Assembly: GCF_017562075.2 (NCBI RefSeq)
Contig: NC_054084.1
Span: forward strand, 7,234,001 to 7,298,000
DNA length: 64,000 bases
Direction: 5' to 3'
Source: Anopheles merus
Lineage: Eukaryota > Arthropoda > Insecta > Diptera > Culicidae
Shown here: positions 36,426 to 48,292 of the stretch, one piece after another
How the letters are laid out: every line of letters begins with the position of its first letter
Position numbering within the stretch: position 1 is the first letter of the stretch
Program-made: the position numbers and the translations under genes
Notes under the pieces: model-generated
Seen by the model: only the letters and a program-made list of their open reading frames with translations
The model's database searches: none
What the model was told of the DNA's origin: nothing

Positions 36426-39400
36426 TTCTTTTTTTTTGCGCGCCCGGGCACGTTCGTGCCCCACACTAAAGCTGGTCGATAAAACTAGACCGCCGCGATT
36501 CATCCGATCCTCTGCGCTTAAATTGATTAATGGTTTGCAAAGTCTCCGGCGCAATCCCCCAACGGGCACTGAAGGCGCTTTGCCGGAGGTTCCCGCTGGG
36601 AGAATGAATTTTGAAACCGTTGTGTGTGTGAGTCGCCCTTTTTTTTGTTTCAAACTTTTCCCCGGCAGATGTTCCTTTCCTTTATAGATCACTCCGTGCA
36701 GTGCGTTCTTGTGTCACTGGTGTAGCTTCCTGCCCTTTTCCCGCAGTGGTATCATGTTAATTTGATGGATTTGAGGTTTGCCTGTTTTTTGTGAGTGTCT
36801 GAATTGGCCCCATTTTGATAAAAGGTCGAGCGAAATTGTCATCCCAAAAAAAAGTGGAGATACAAATTAACGACGAGGCAGGCTTATGACATAGCAGAGT
36901 ATTCAATTGCAGACGCAGTAAAAGCTTCCCACCCGTGATGATCGAAGCAAATCATGGCACGATGTAATAATGATGATACCGGATCGGAACAGATCACATT
37001 GCATCGGTCGGGTGAGGTTTTGATAGCTTAAAATCTGAGAAATCATCATCAAATTGGAATCGTATGACAGATTTTCAAAACACGATACTCCTCAGCAAAA
37101 GGTGAAGAGCGTACAGACGCTCACCAACAACAAAAAAGATGATTGATGTGAAGGAAATTGTGCATTAGAAATCGATGTTTGATCGGTCGAAAGCATCTTC
37201 CAGGCACAATCCGATCGTAATTTAATAGGGCCCAATACAATACGCCGTTCAATGCCCCTCACGCCCTGAAAGTATGCAAATGGTCGCTTTGGAGTTTTCT
37301 TGAGCAGATGAGGTTGTGTTTTTTTTACGAAGCACCGGAAACGCTTTTTCCTTCGTCGGATGAATATTATCATTTGGGCCGTAAAGTGTGATCAACTTGT
37401 CATTTGTTCGTTATTGCAATCACTCGAGCGCTCAATAGCGAGATTCGTGTGCTCATCCGAAACGGTTTCATCGATTTCAGCCTCACGCAAAACCGTTTCC
37501 CTTCACGCCCAGCGATTGATTTGGTGGTGGTTTTGTGAAGGCTCTCAAAAAAATGTTGAATCGGTCCCAAATCAATTCCCCGGCAAACGTCGGAGACATG
37601 TTCGGTTGGTGAATTTGGAGCAGCACCCGTAGCGACGTAATTCCTACCGCCGCTTAGCGCGGCCTTTCTTCTTTCGCTTGGATTTAATGAATCGAATTTA
37701 AAGAGAAAGAAATCCACGTTGCCGCCCTTCATTAAGAATGTGGCCCGAAAAGTCTGAAGCGCATCATGCAACGTTTGTCGCCGTGTGGCTGTCATCCGCA
37801 ACCGGCCGTTCGCTCGCACCCGTTACGGTCTAACCCGGGGTGGACGAGGGAGGGAGATATATTTTTTTAATGATGACACTTTCGATTCGACTGGATGGCT
37901 TCGCTGGATGTTCGATGTACCGTTGTGGTCAGCTGCACTGGTAGACAATGTGCTCATGTGCCCTCGCGTCGATGAAACAGCGAGTGACAAGCGAGTGAGG
38001 AAGGTACCCGACATCTACCGAGATTTCTTTTATTGTGTCAGCCCCACTTTTTCCCCCCTCCGTGTGTGGAAGATGTTGCATGTACAAAACGGAAAATTGA
38101 TTGAAGATCTGGAGTACGAGATGGGCAAGTGTCGCCGCCAGTAGGTCAGCGTGTTACGAAACGTGTGGCGCGAAAATAAAAGTGTGTAAAATTAATGTCA
38201 CTCATTGTGACCGGGGAGCACGAAACGAGTACATCTGCATAAATGGGTAAAAGTGGTATAAGGCCAGTGGATGAAACTCGCTGATAAGATGTATGGAGCC
38301 TGCTGAAGCTCTTCTTTAAAGTATTGGGCATGATGAATCTGAGCTTTTGTTGATATGGATCTGTTTAAACAGTGCATTTATAAAGCTTCATTTCATAAGA
38401 AATAGTCATTTGACTTTTGAAAGACACTTTCGGGTAATAACAATTGCAATATGATACGGAACTCAGTCCCTGAATGGAATATGTCTTTTCTGGTATTATT
38501 TATTAGCGTATTTAAATTTTGCAAATTATCTACAATATTTTTACTTTTCTATTTGTCTTTCAGTGGATAAAACACAAAAACAGACAATCTAAAATACCAA
38601 ACACCTTGCTATATAAACCTTGAACGTGTCTCATCCGGTTCGAAGGACCACAAATCGCTACAGCGTTATCTGTAGATCTTTCGGCGCGCTTGAAAAGAGA
38701 CCTTTCGGAGACACAAATTCGAGCAGCAGAATTAATTTGCGAGACCCGCGCGAATCTTCCTCTCCCGCAGATCGTATCGCAGTCGATAAAAAAGCACCAG
38801 CATTTTCGTACCGCAAGGTATTTTCCCATGCCCACGAAATGCCTAACCATCGACCGCACACATTTGTCATCGATACGCGGGGCATCGGGCTAATGAAGCC
38901 ATCGCGCCGCAAACAAACACTCACGCAGCAAGAACGAGATCATTTAGCTAGCGCGCGCACCGAACCTGCTCGCAACGGGCGGCTCGCTAATAGGTGCTAA
39001 ATATTTCTCCACCCGAACTCAGGTCCCCCCTCCGTTTGCTCACTCCTTAACACCCCAAAAACTACCCCGATAATTGGTGGTGGGAAAATCGGTTCCGCGC
39101 TTTACCGCAGCGCTTATTACCGTGCCCGGGTGATCGATTTTACACTTTACATCAAACAAATCGTGCAACATGGGGCGCGTATCTTGCAGTGCGAAAGAGA
39201 GAAGGCGCTTCCGCGTGTTGCCCTTCTGGGTGTGTGTGTGTGTGGATGTGGCAATGAAGAACGGTTTTCGTTTAGTCAACGTCACCTTGTCAGGACCGCC
39301 CCATCGTTTCCTGCCCTGGGCCTCCAGTGCGTGCTGAGCTTTGTTGTGAAAATTGAGAAGTTTATGTGAACGCGAACGCGAACCACTCCACAACACCACG

Positions 39401-40070
39401 TAGAAAGGGCGCCGAGGAACAGCTGCTGCTGCTGCTGTTGCAGAAGCCGGCACTCATTTATCAACATCGTGCGTAATTCGCTTCTGCATTCGATTTTTGC
39501 CGATGCGGCATCTTCATCGCCCGGGTTTTCCGGTCCTATAGGGGTGTTTTGTTGTGTTTTTTTGTTGATCTTCTCCCAGCTGAAGCTTCTGCTTTCTTCA
39601 CTACTTATCCCCCCTCCCAAGCAGAAGCTACCGGAAAAGGGACGATGGGATCGCACGAAAAGGGGCAGCCCCTTTATAAGAAGATTAATTTCCCGCACAC
39701 AAACCCTCTCTTAAACCGGTCGGCGCAACGGCTCGTTTGTGGCGGCATCGCGAAAAAACAGAGAAGAGAACATTCACAGAAAATGATGCGGATCGTGCTT
39801 TTCGGATCGCTGAACATTGAGTGCATTACTGTCGATCGATCGAGGGATTGGAAGCGGAACATTTCACCAAACGAGGGCAGCGGCACATTCGATTTGGAAG
39901 ACGTTTGGGGCAGAAGATTAATCCCCCAAATCCAACCGCGATCCGAGCGACGGCGGCTTCAATCGCGTTCGATTGGGTCGGTTAGTCCTTCCCTTCTGAC
40001 AGCTGCCGCGCTGGACAATTTTTGACAGTGCGGAGAAAGTTCGTTCAATCGATTAAGCAACGCTTTTTAC
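36426..40070. other. Non-coding stretch with an AT-rich island
   Basis: An AT-rich island at about 38150-38620 carries the second copy of the 18-bp word. A fine acceptor-like tract ends at 38563, but every frame after it stops early. A CTG run lies at about 39422-39440. Confidence 0.4.
38633..38650. repeat. 18-bp word shared with 13460-13477
   Basis: Second copy of ATCCGGTTCGAAGGACCA, in the same orientation; flanks differ. Confidence 0.5.
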
Positions 40071-40097
40071 GGGGGGGGGGGGGGGGGGGGGGGGGGG
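40071..40097. repeat. Poly-G tract, 27 bases
   Basis: An uninterrupted run of G, abutted by TTTTTAC and AAATGG. Such a run can form G-quadruplexes and is hard to sequence, so its length in the assembly is uncertain. Confidence 0.9.
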
Positions 40098-41846
40098 AAA
40101 TGGAAGATCAAGACGATCGCCTGGCGTGCTGTGCTTCATTTGCATCTGCTGTGTACTGCTGTTCGTGCCACAAAGTGGGCTGGAAAATAGTGTCCCCCCC
40201 CCCATTACGAGGGCTTCGTTTTCCGTGTCTACTTACCCTCCGGTGCGGCTTGCAAGCATCGTTTGCTCCAGTTCTCATTCGGAGAGAAACCTTTCTTAAT
40301 CGTGCGTTTAATTGGATTAATTTGAGTCCATCGGATTTGTGCCGACGTGTTGGCACTCTTTCCCAAAACACGGGAAGATGGCGAACCCCGTTCATTATGC
40401 CTTGAAGCGTACCGATCGAGCCGTGTATGTTGTGTGTCCGTCCGTGAGCCAAACAACATGATCAACATCGCGCGTCTGTATCTAGTTTCAATTTTTGACT
40501 GCCCGTCCAATAGGAAGACACGAAATATGAATCTCCCCTCTTTCGGCTCGCCGAGATGCTCGATAAGGAAATATTAATTGGTGAGCAGGATTATTGTGGG
40601 TTCGTAAGGCAATCGTCGAAAAGCGAGCGACACATTCCTACATATCTGTCGCCCAACCTGCCTGGGAGTCATTTGCATAAAATTATGTGGACCAATCGCC
40701 AACGAACGCGGACGATAGAAGAGACCAGTTTGCTTCGCTCGGTCGGGCGATGGGTGTAGAGCTTTTCACGGGTGGCTGGTCGCCCGTCTAGGCGTAGGAT
40801 GCATCAAACGCATTAGTGAACGCTGGAGGAATAGAGCACACACGTACACGATTGGTTCCAACATTCCCCGGGTCCCGTTCCACTAAGCTGAGCAGCAGCT
40901 GTAGCGTTTACGCGTTCCACCAATCGTCGTCGTCGTCGTCGTTTCGGTTGATAATAAGTTGATAATAATATTCAATTTTATTCCATCGAGGCTGCGGTTG
41001 TGCTTTTTTTTCGGGGTGGGCGAACCAAGACATTGTCGTCTAGGAGCTTCAGTCGGTGCCGAACTCGTAAGCTTGTCGGACGACCGGACCAACATCCACT
41101 CACTTGTCCAACGCAGCCGTCCACATAAGCTACTTTCGAGCTACGAGTTCGCTTTCTTATTTCTTCAATCATTATTTGTTATATAAATCGCGATTTGGGG
41201 AGGTAAAAAGTTGAACCTGCCAAACAGTTGGAGGAGTAAACGTTCTTCACGTTCGCCTCCCCGAAGACGAGTTTTTCCTTCCCAGTCCCGATTGGTAGGA
41301 AACAAAAATGGCACCAATTAGGCGCGCATGGAGTCGAATCAAAATCCAAGCAATTACGCCGCCACCGTCGCTGAAATACAATTCCTTTCAGCGAGGACGA
41401 AAACTGTCGTCCATCGCGTTTGCCCGGGGTGGGGCGATGGAATGAAAAGTTGTCACCCGGCACGACCCGTGCCTGTGGTCAAGCGGTGTCCTTTCACCGC
41501 GGCGCGCTGCTTTACAAGGAAGTCGGTTTTTCGGTGTCGGAAAAGCGGCAGCAGTGTCGGGAGGGTTTTGAAAGCAAATTTGTGACCGGGAGACTTATTG
41601 GAGACGTCGTCCGGATGTTACTGTGGTCTCGGGTTTTTGGACATGGCGTTTTAATTTATCGTCTCCCAAAAGACTGTCCCGAATAGCCGTCGTGGATGCG
41701 CAAACTCATTCCCCAAAATGTCCTTGGAGCTTTCGCAAGATTTGTTTCAACTCCAATTATTCTTGCTGAATTTGTTTTGTACAGAGCCAATCGATCCTTT
41801 CCATTCATCGTTTTTGTATCCCCCTTCATATTTATCTGCCTTCCAG
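40098..41846. other. Non-coding stretch
   Basis: It contains a TCG triplet run at 40924-40942 and ordinary single-copy-looking DNA. Open frames up to about 130 codons occur on both strands without recognisable content. Confidence 0.4.
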
Positions 41847-41945
41847 TGCCTGTTCCAACAATCGGCAGCAGCCAATGCGCATCCCTCACAACCGCCACTT
41901 GGCGTACACTTGGCGATCGTGAATCAGTCGCGCAAGCAGAGATAA
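41847..41945 (+). CDS. Candidate terminal coding exon, unrecognised
   Basis: A long pyrimidine-rich tract (from about 41800) ends in CTTCCAG at 41846. The next 32 codons are open and end in TAA at 41943-41945. The product begins CLFQQSAAANAHPSQPP and ends NQSRKQR. It is Gln/Ala/Pro-rich, as in linker regions of insect regulatory proteins, and most codons end in C, G or A rather than being repeat-derived. No donor is evident before the stop, so it would be a last exon. An overlapping hydrophobic frame (41696-42073, 125 codons) competes for the same DNA, and I cannot tell which, if either, is real. Confidence 0.25.
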   Translation, partial: CLFQQSAAANAHPSQPPLGVHLAIVNQSRKQR

Positions 41946-42192
41946 AAGTTGATGTTAATGCGGCACTGCACCATAAATATATCGGACTGATTGTTGAGCT
42001 GAAAGCAAGGGGCGCGAACACAGGGGCGACAGATTCACAGAGAGAAAACAAGTGCGCTCTTGTTTTTTTTTAATGAACCCTTTTTCGATGCGGCTCCCCC
42101 TGATAGAGGGAGCCACCGTCAGTGGTCAGCACAACAGGTCCCAAGCGTCACCTTTCACTATCGAAGCAAGGGACCGAATTTTTATGACATTC

Positions 42193-42237
42193 GAAAGAAA
42201 GAGAGAGACAGAGAGTGAAAGAGAGAGAGAAGAAAAG
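42193..42237. repeat. GA-rich tract
   Basis: GAAAG/GAGAGA repeats over about 45 bases, 215 bp upstream of a TATA box. GA-rich DNA near promoters is a known GAGA-factor feature in flies. Confidence 0.75.
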
Positions 42238-42451
42238 ATACTATTCACTCGTTTTGGAGTTGGTATGTGATACGTTTGTGATAGCGCAAAGAAGGAGAAG
42301 CTCCTTGCGTGCGTATGTTATGTGCGCTGTGAAACACTGTCTCTACCCACGGCCTCCGATGTTGATAAACGGAACGGAGGGAAGTAAAGAGCGAAAGAGA
42401 AGGAAGCAAGGGAGATGTAAAGTGAAAAACAAAAAACGCCAACTTGATCGA

Positions 42452-42551
42452 TATAAAGGATGGACACGACACTCACACACCACGGACTGCTGGCCCTGAT
42501 CGAGAGCAGATCGGGCGAAAGCGGACGATCCTCCTAAAGCTGCCTCCGAAG
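42452..42551 (+). promoter_or_regulatory. Candidate TATA promoter and first (non-coding) exon
   Basis: TATAAAGG at 42452-42459, a run of possible initiators 20-32 bases downstream (TCACACACCACG), then about 70 bases ending in CCGAAG and a GTGAGT donor at 42552. The exon has no usable ATG, so it would be 5' untranslated. It points toward the exon pair at 43.2-43.4 kb. TATA-like words are common, so this rests on the coincidence of GA tract, TATA spacing and donor. Confidence 0.25.
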
Positions 42552-43233
42552 GTGAGTGAAAGAGGTGCGCGATTGGCGGTGCGAAAGTGAACCAAGCTGT
42601 GTCTTGAACATCTTGGACGGCAAACGAATAAGAAGCAAGCAAAAAAAAAAACCAGAGCCAAATGAAACGAGAGCACACACATTCACTTGTTCGCGCAAAA
42701 AAAACCCACCACGCATCGGCGTAGGTCCCGCGGTTGATGTCCGGTTGCGCCATGTCGCCGTTCCTGCTGCTGACGCGTAAATTCAAATCAAAAAGTGCGC
42801 AACTCCGGATCCACTTTTGCAGCCGCGAGCTGATCGCGTTTTTCACTCGCGCTTTTGATACCTTTCATCACCCGTTTCCCCTCGGGGTCTTGTTTGGTTT
42901 GTTACCGATCGGAGGCGTACATTATCTGGGTGCGCTTGTTCGGAAGATGATTCGCCCACTGCCCGGCGTGGATATGATCTTCTCCCGCGTCCTTTCCCGT
43001 TTGGAAAGTAGTCTAATTTATATAAGCAACCAGAGGAATGCTTTCTTTGGAGTGAAGAAAACGTACTCCAAAGAATAGCTCAGCAGTCTTGTTTGTCTTT
43101 AAGCGAAACGGATCTTGTGAGTCTCTCTCTCTCTGTAATCCAATATCTCTAATACCTTGTGCATCATTTAATCATTGATTTGTTTTCCCCAAATCGGTTT
43201 ACACCCCCGTTCAGTTTTCATTCTTGCCAACAG

Positions 43234-43446
43234 CCAATTAACCGACATCAATCGGCATCCCAATTTTCTGCAAAATCAAACCTACCAACAGCACGCAACC
43301 GTTTTCCACCCCGTGTTCGCCAGCAATTCAACGTCTAGCACGTGCCCTCAACGTTCCGCAGCCAAGAGGGTAAGCACCGGTGGGTGCTTGATGATGCCTC
43401 AACGACTACTTACTGTTTATGCTTTTGCATTCAGCAGCTAGGCTAA
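43234..43446 (+). CDS. Candidate exon pair with a 65-bp intron, unrecognised
   Basis: An acceptor (ATTCTTGCCAACAG, ending 43233) opens a 136-base exon to 43369, then GTAAGC at 43370 and a good acceptor TTTTGCATTCAG ending at 43434. The implied 65-bp intron is the typical short-intron size of flies and mosquitoes. The exon reads 45 codons, QLTDINRHPNFLQNQTYQQH onward and ending SAAKR, with frequent C/G-ending codons and Asn/Gln/Ser-rich content. After the intron the frame gives QLG and stops at 43444-43446. An ATG upstream in the same frame could extend it only if the first acceptor is not used. It might instead be a spliced non-coding RNA driven from 42.45 kb. No family is recognised. Confidence 0.28.
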
Positions 43447-46257
43447 GTACGCCGTTGTCGGCACAAGAAGTTCTGACACGACTCCCCCCGTTACCGTTCG
43501 TTTCGGGTGGGGCTTGGAGGGCTTGGAGGGCTCGAGTATCGCATTCGATCTTATGCTCTCTGGCTAGGAAACGATTGAAAAGAAAATGCAAAAGCAGTAC
43601 ACGCGAGTCTAGGCAGATCGTTCTTCGGCGGTTGCTTTCCGCTCATCATCCTACTCTTGAGCCCTCAAGAACGGTCGAATCATTTCCTCTATTTTCGTTC
43701 TCTATAGGCTTGCCGGTTTGCAATGTGATGCGGATTATGGTTCACGTTAGGGCACGCGTTCGCCGTCTATTGTATGCGGAGGAAGCATTGAAGTCGGATG
43801 CGCGCGTGCGCTCGTGTGTTGTTTGTTGCGATGCAATTATCGTTAATGAGACGGCAGACTGTTTAAGCGATTTGAATATTCGCGCCTTTTAATGAGTGGA
43901 AATTGCGGAAGAATTAGCTGCCGGTGAGTTCAGAGTTTGGGATTTCTGTTTGCCTGTTTTTCAGGATAATCAATGTCTAGTTTAATTAAATTATCTGTAC
44001 TTTGGATGTAGAAGCTTTCATCTTTCTCGTCTTGAATATGAATGTGGTTTTAATCTCAAGGAACTTGATTTCTTCTTTGTAAAAGTATTAAAATCATCTT
44101 TGCTGCATCAAACTCCGTCTTTCACTGCAATTGGTTTCACTTTTCAACGGTACCTTTCTTCTTCGCGTGCACTGTGCCTGTGCTCGACCCACCTTGTGAC
44201 ACCACATACTGCCATATCTATGGCGTCGTGTACACCCACGGGTCCCCCCATTGGAGAGGCGGGCAGCTAATGACACAAACACATGATCCCCGCAACGCTA
44301 CGATCGCTTTGCCGGTGCCTAAAGCGTCCATCCCGGAGCAAGTTGGAGCAATTGTTTTAATTAAAATGTATTCGTATCGAGAGCAAATTGAAACGTGTCC
44401 TCCCACCCTCGTGTGTGTGTGTGTGGCTATGTGTGTGAATAGAAACGTGACGCGATAGGCTAGCCCGGTTGACAGTTTGATCACAGTCACCAGGAATCTA
44501 TGGGAGGGAGAGCAGGCGGGACAAAACGAGAGCGATCGCATCGCCATTTTTGGGAACATGGCCGCGGCCGCGCACTGTAGGAGGCAATTAGCGATCCGTG
44601 CGGCTGATATCGGAGACCCGGGCTGAGCGATGTCTGGAGTTTGCTCGATGGCCTGACGCTGAAGGCATTGGACGGAGTTGAGCGAAAAGCGTCGGAGTTG
44701 TAACAACGGTGATGCAAAGTGAAATTGACAATTTGGATGCGGAACGAAGGTTAGTTGAGTTGAGGGGAATGGAAGATTAGCGTCTAGACATGAAGACTTG
44801 AATGTAGTCGGTGAAGAGTTGAATATCCTGACTATAATAAGCCTTTTTTTTAAACTCACCTCAATTTAATGTCTTTGTTTCACAATAATCAGCAACAATT
44901 CTCCGCCAAGATTAATAATCCAATTGCTCTGAACACTCACCAAAAGCACACTATTTCACATTTCCCTTGAGTAATTTGTTCAAACAACACTTCATAGCGC
45001 CACTTTGCATGCTAACGCCAGAAAAAAAGCACCAAAAATACCACACACGAGCTTCGGCTGAAATTACGCTGTCTGAAGCACTACCGATGCTTGTCAAAAA
45101 CTATGTTCCGGCACGTAACTCCCAACCAGTGAGAGGACGACCACCCTCAGTTTGAAGAAGACAGCCCCAATCTTTGTACTCGCAACGTGCAGACACACGC
45201 ACACGGTGGGGTCTTCGATTTGGAGGGTCCTGCGACTGGATTGCTCCTAATCGAGATCGGGAGTCTTTCGTGCGCCGAGAGAGGGTACTCAAGAGATCAC
45301 GGCTACAAGGATGACGCTTAGCCACGACGCCGCCCCAAACAAACAGATAATTCACTGTGCTGCTCCCCTCTTACCGCACGTTTGCTTTGGGCCGTGTTTT
45401 TTTTACGTAAAAGGCTACCCTTTTTGTTTTGAGTTTCGAGGAATCAACGTGACACTTTATTTACTTGCACCAGTACATCCACCTTTCTTCGAGGTAAGGT
45501 TTGATTCAAAACGCGACCCTGGAATGGGCTTTGAATGATTCGTCTCACTGCGGCTCAGCAGGCTACGGGACCACGGCTGTCAAACCTTCAGTTGTGTGTG
45601 CGAGCGCGCGTGCGCGCGTTCCCACTTAACGGGACGAGTTGAAACACTTCACTCACTTCACTTCTGGTGTGTGCGACCTCACTTCGTGACTTTCTTCCGG
45701 TTGATTTCACCCAGGCGTTGATTGTTATTTGGACACTTGACTTCACTTGAGCCGCAACAATGTTGGGCGACACTTGGGCAAGTTGTTCGACAGGATGCAC
45801 ACAAACGCACACACGCAGACGCACAATTAACACAGGAAAACACACCTTCAATTCATAACAACACAAAATTGCACTCGATTTGCACGGAAAGATCTGTGAA
45901 ATAAATAAAAACAAAAAACAAATCCCCCCGAAAAAAACAAGGGTGTAAGAAAAGCTGGTACACGTCGCATCATCATCTTCATCTTCATCACCATTACCGC
46001 AAGGGAGATTGAAGGCCACCCGTGCAACAATGTCCTTAATCACGGAGCACACGCGCGCTTTACCACCACTCTCGTGCGCACACAAGGATATCAGTCACTC
46101 AAGCACGTCAGAAGCCCTTTCCCCGAGTGAAAGGACGTCCAGCGGGAACATCAGAGAGTGTGTCCGATGCGCTCGATAAGGGCTTGGGATGGGCTCTTTT
46201 AGTAGGTTAACCTGCATGCGAGCGGTTGTCGTTGGTTCAAACAAGAACATGAAAAAA
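43447..46257. other. Non-coding stretch, possible minus-strand first exon
   Basis: Two strong minus-strand GTGAGT donors (about 44859 and 44940) follow AT-rich DNA with stops in all frames, as in a 5' untranslated exon. I see no promoter signal. A minus-strand open frame of 213 codons (44218-44859) begins with GTG exactly at one of these donors and is unlikely to be real. Confidence 0.35.
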
Positions 46258-46270
46258 GGTTCGTCGCCTG
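46258..46270 (+). promoter_or_regulatory. Dispersed word, 12/13, forward
   Basis: GGTTCGTCGCCTG; the T-to-C change is also present at 47047 and 62420. It starts a group of six forward copies in 5 kb. Confidence 0.6.
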
Positions 46271-46765
46271 CTCTTTACCATCGTTGTTGATGTTTTTCTT
46301 TATTTTTTTTGTGATTTTAAAGATCGCACGGTCGCTCACGTCGCTCATACTCGGGCTTGCAAAAGTCACACGCGCACTTATTTTGACTTTCTGTGGGGCT
46401 TTTTTTGCTTCTTTCCGTCCCGTTGACCAGATTCTGTCGCGTAGGTAGGGCTGATGCTTGAAATTATTTATAACACTTATACAACGCTGCCGGGGCGAGG
46501 CGGGCAATGCAGAACGGGGAAGCTGAATGTCAGCATTTATTCGGGGACGGAAAGATGGCAAAGGTCGAGCAGATGGGTACGGGATGGGCCGGCTGGACGA
46601 GTGGTCGTCCTGCTAAAACGAGACGCCGGTGACACGATCCTCCGGGATGAGCGCGATGGGGGATGGGAATTTTAATGCAAACAGAGCGGTGACGCAGAAA
46701 AAAACCGCACCGCGCGGAAAGGTCAACTTCAATCTTGACGTTTTGCGCTCTATCAATCGACCTTC

Positions 46766-47419
46766 ATGTGGTCATATTTTAGTGGACCTCTGTGCGTACC
46801 CGCACACTCCACTTCACCTGGCTGTAATTGTGAATCTCTTTATTGTGCCTTCGCGCGGTGCTTCTTCTTTTGCGGTGTGTGTGTGCATGTACTGTGGGGC
46901 CGTTTTGTGGCTTTACAAAACAATTTTATTTCCAGGGCGGACGTGAGGCAATTGTTTCGCGGACGCCAGCGAGCGCAAAACTTGAGCTCGATCTTTGGCC
47001 CCCGTGCGCTCGGAAACGTGCGTCAGCGTGGCGGTGGAATGCGCCGTGTTCGTCGCCTGCGTTGTGGCCCAAATCCTTTTGGAAGTGACTGCCGCGGCCG
47101 CGTGTGCTTGACTGCTATCATTTCCTTGAAGATGAGCATTTTGATGGCCGTTGTGGCACATGTGGCAGGTCACAAATGTGGTGACATTGAAAGGGCAGTT
47201 ACTGTGAATCTGCTTCCATGTTTATTATTAAATTCAAGACTAATAACTTGGTATTTTAAAATTGAAATCCTCTTTCTATGCACAAAGCTGTGTATCTGTT
47301 GCTTTCAAATTAATTATGAAATATTTTTTAAATGTGTCCTCCTTCCAAAGGGACACGAATCCTTTGACAGAGCGCTGTGTATCTTTTCGAATTACTTTAT
47401 CATCATCGCTGCCACATAA
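46766..47419 (+). CDS. Open frame of 217 codons, unrecognised
   Basis: The frame is long, but it starts at a non-ATG-supported position or within a Cys-rich stretch, and its C-terminal half is AT-rich and hydrophobic. A fair acceptor (TTTTATTTCCAG, ending 46935) lies inside. After it the frame gives a basic Arg/Gly-rich stretch (DVRQLFRGRQRAQNLSSIFG near residues 58-77, then RMRRVRRL-like content). Another frame is also open there for 50 codons. A two-mismatch copy of the dispersed word is embedded at 47047. No family is recognised; probably chance. Confidence 0.12.
   Translation: MWSYFSGPLCVPAHSTSPGCNCESLYCAFARCFFFCGVCVHVLWGRFVALQNNFISRADVRQLFRGRQRAQNLSSIFGPRALGNVRQRGGGMRRVRRLRCGPNPFGSDCRGRVCLTAIISLKMSILMAVVAHVAGHKCGDIERAVTVNLLPCLLLNSRLITWYFKIEILFLCTKLCICCFQINYEIFFKCVLLPKGHESFDRALCIFSNYFIIIAAT
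47047..47059 (+). promoter_or_regulatory. Degenerate copy of dispersed word (11/13)
   Basis: TGTTCGTCGCCTG, sharing the CCTG ending with the copies at 46258 and 62420. Confidence 0.4.
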
Positions 47420-47998
47420 AGGTCAGTAACGGAACTACAATCTTGTGCGCACGTTGAGTGGTAGCTTCTTGCTTTTGCTGCCCTAAAGCACGGTGACTGT
47501 TTCGCCATAAATTGCTTCAGCGACAGAAAACAAAAGCAAAAAAAACCTTCCACACTCTTCCGAAAAGGGCTCCAGAAAGACCGATGGCTTGTGACGCCGT
47601 TTTGTTAAAAAAGACAGCGTCTGCCCCGTTTGTCATGGTCCCAGCCTGTTTCGCTTTTGCCCTCACTACCTATTGTCACCCGCTGCCTTCGGGAAAAGCG
47701 ACCGGGAAGGAGAGAGAGAGGATCACTCTGCCCCGAAACCGGAGGAGTCACACCATTAATTAGCATCGAGCGACAGAAGAAGGCAGCATGGTGCGCCCCG
47801 GGTCCAGCTCGAACAAGAAACCACCGATGCAAAGATTGAAAAAGTTGGGAGCGAAATGGGAAAAAAATCCACCCCACACACACACACAAGCACACACGAT
47901 TATACCTCGGGAGTAATTAGCGATTGTAACCGTAATCTACGCACAAGGAGGTGGACGAGTGTAATAAATTTTTAATAATTTAATCAACCAACCCGAAA
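47060..47998. other. Non-coding interval
   Basis: An AT-rich patch lies at 47200-47420 and a CA tract at about 47876-47888. Nothing else is supported. Confidence 0.4.
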
Positions 47999-48011
47999 AG
48001 TTCGTCGCTTG
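47999..48011 (+). promoter_or_regulatory. Dispersed word, 12/13, forward
   Basis: AGTTCGTCGCTTG; the first G is replaced by A. Confidence 0.6.
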
Positions 48012-48118
48012 TCCGTCGCAGTCTCCGCGGTAATTGGGCAGATCGGTTGTGTGTGTGTGTTTTGTACGGTTTCGTTCGGCGCACCAATCTGATTTTTGTT
48101 TTTGGTGGTTGTTTGCAG

Positions 48119-48286
48119 GACTGCCGTCGGTTTTTGCATGCATTCGATTATTTTATTTTGTGTGCCGTTTCTGTATCGGTATCGAGTGCTGTTTCGTGGA
48201 TGCCGGCCTTTCCCTTTCCCCGGGAGTTTGGGGGCAGTTTTTGTGATGCAGTCAAGCTGGTTACAGTTATCCAAGTTGCAGTGGGG
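48119..48286 (+). other. Candidate 168-bp exon, phase 0 at both ends
   Basis: An acceptor (GGTTGTTTGCAG, ending 48118) and a donor GTAAGG at 48287 enclose exactly 56 open codons, beginning DCRRFLHAFDYF. The content is hydrophobic and partly Ser/Val-rich (VSVSVSSAVSW), with no recognised domain. The symmetrical phase is suggestive but not rare by chance. Confidence 0.18.
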
Positions 48287-48292
48287 GTAAGG

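Noticed and set aside
38564..38640. Possible exon after the acceptor ending at 38563
   Set aside because: All three frames stop within 20 codons and no donor follows.
44218..44859. 213-codon minus-strand ORF
   Set aside because: It begins with GTG at what is better explained as a splice donor, contains a CA-repeat-derived His/Thr run, and shows no domain.
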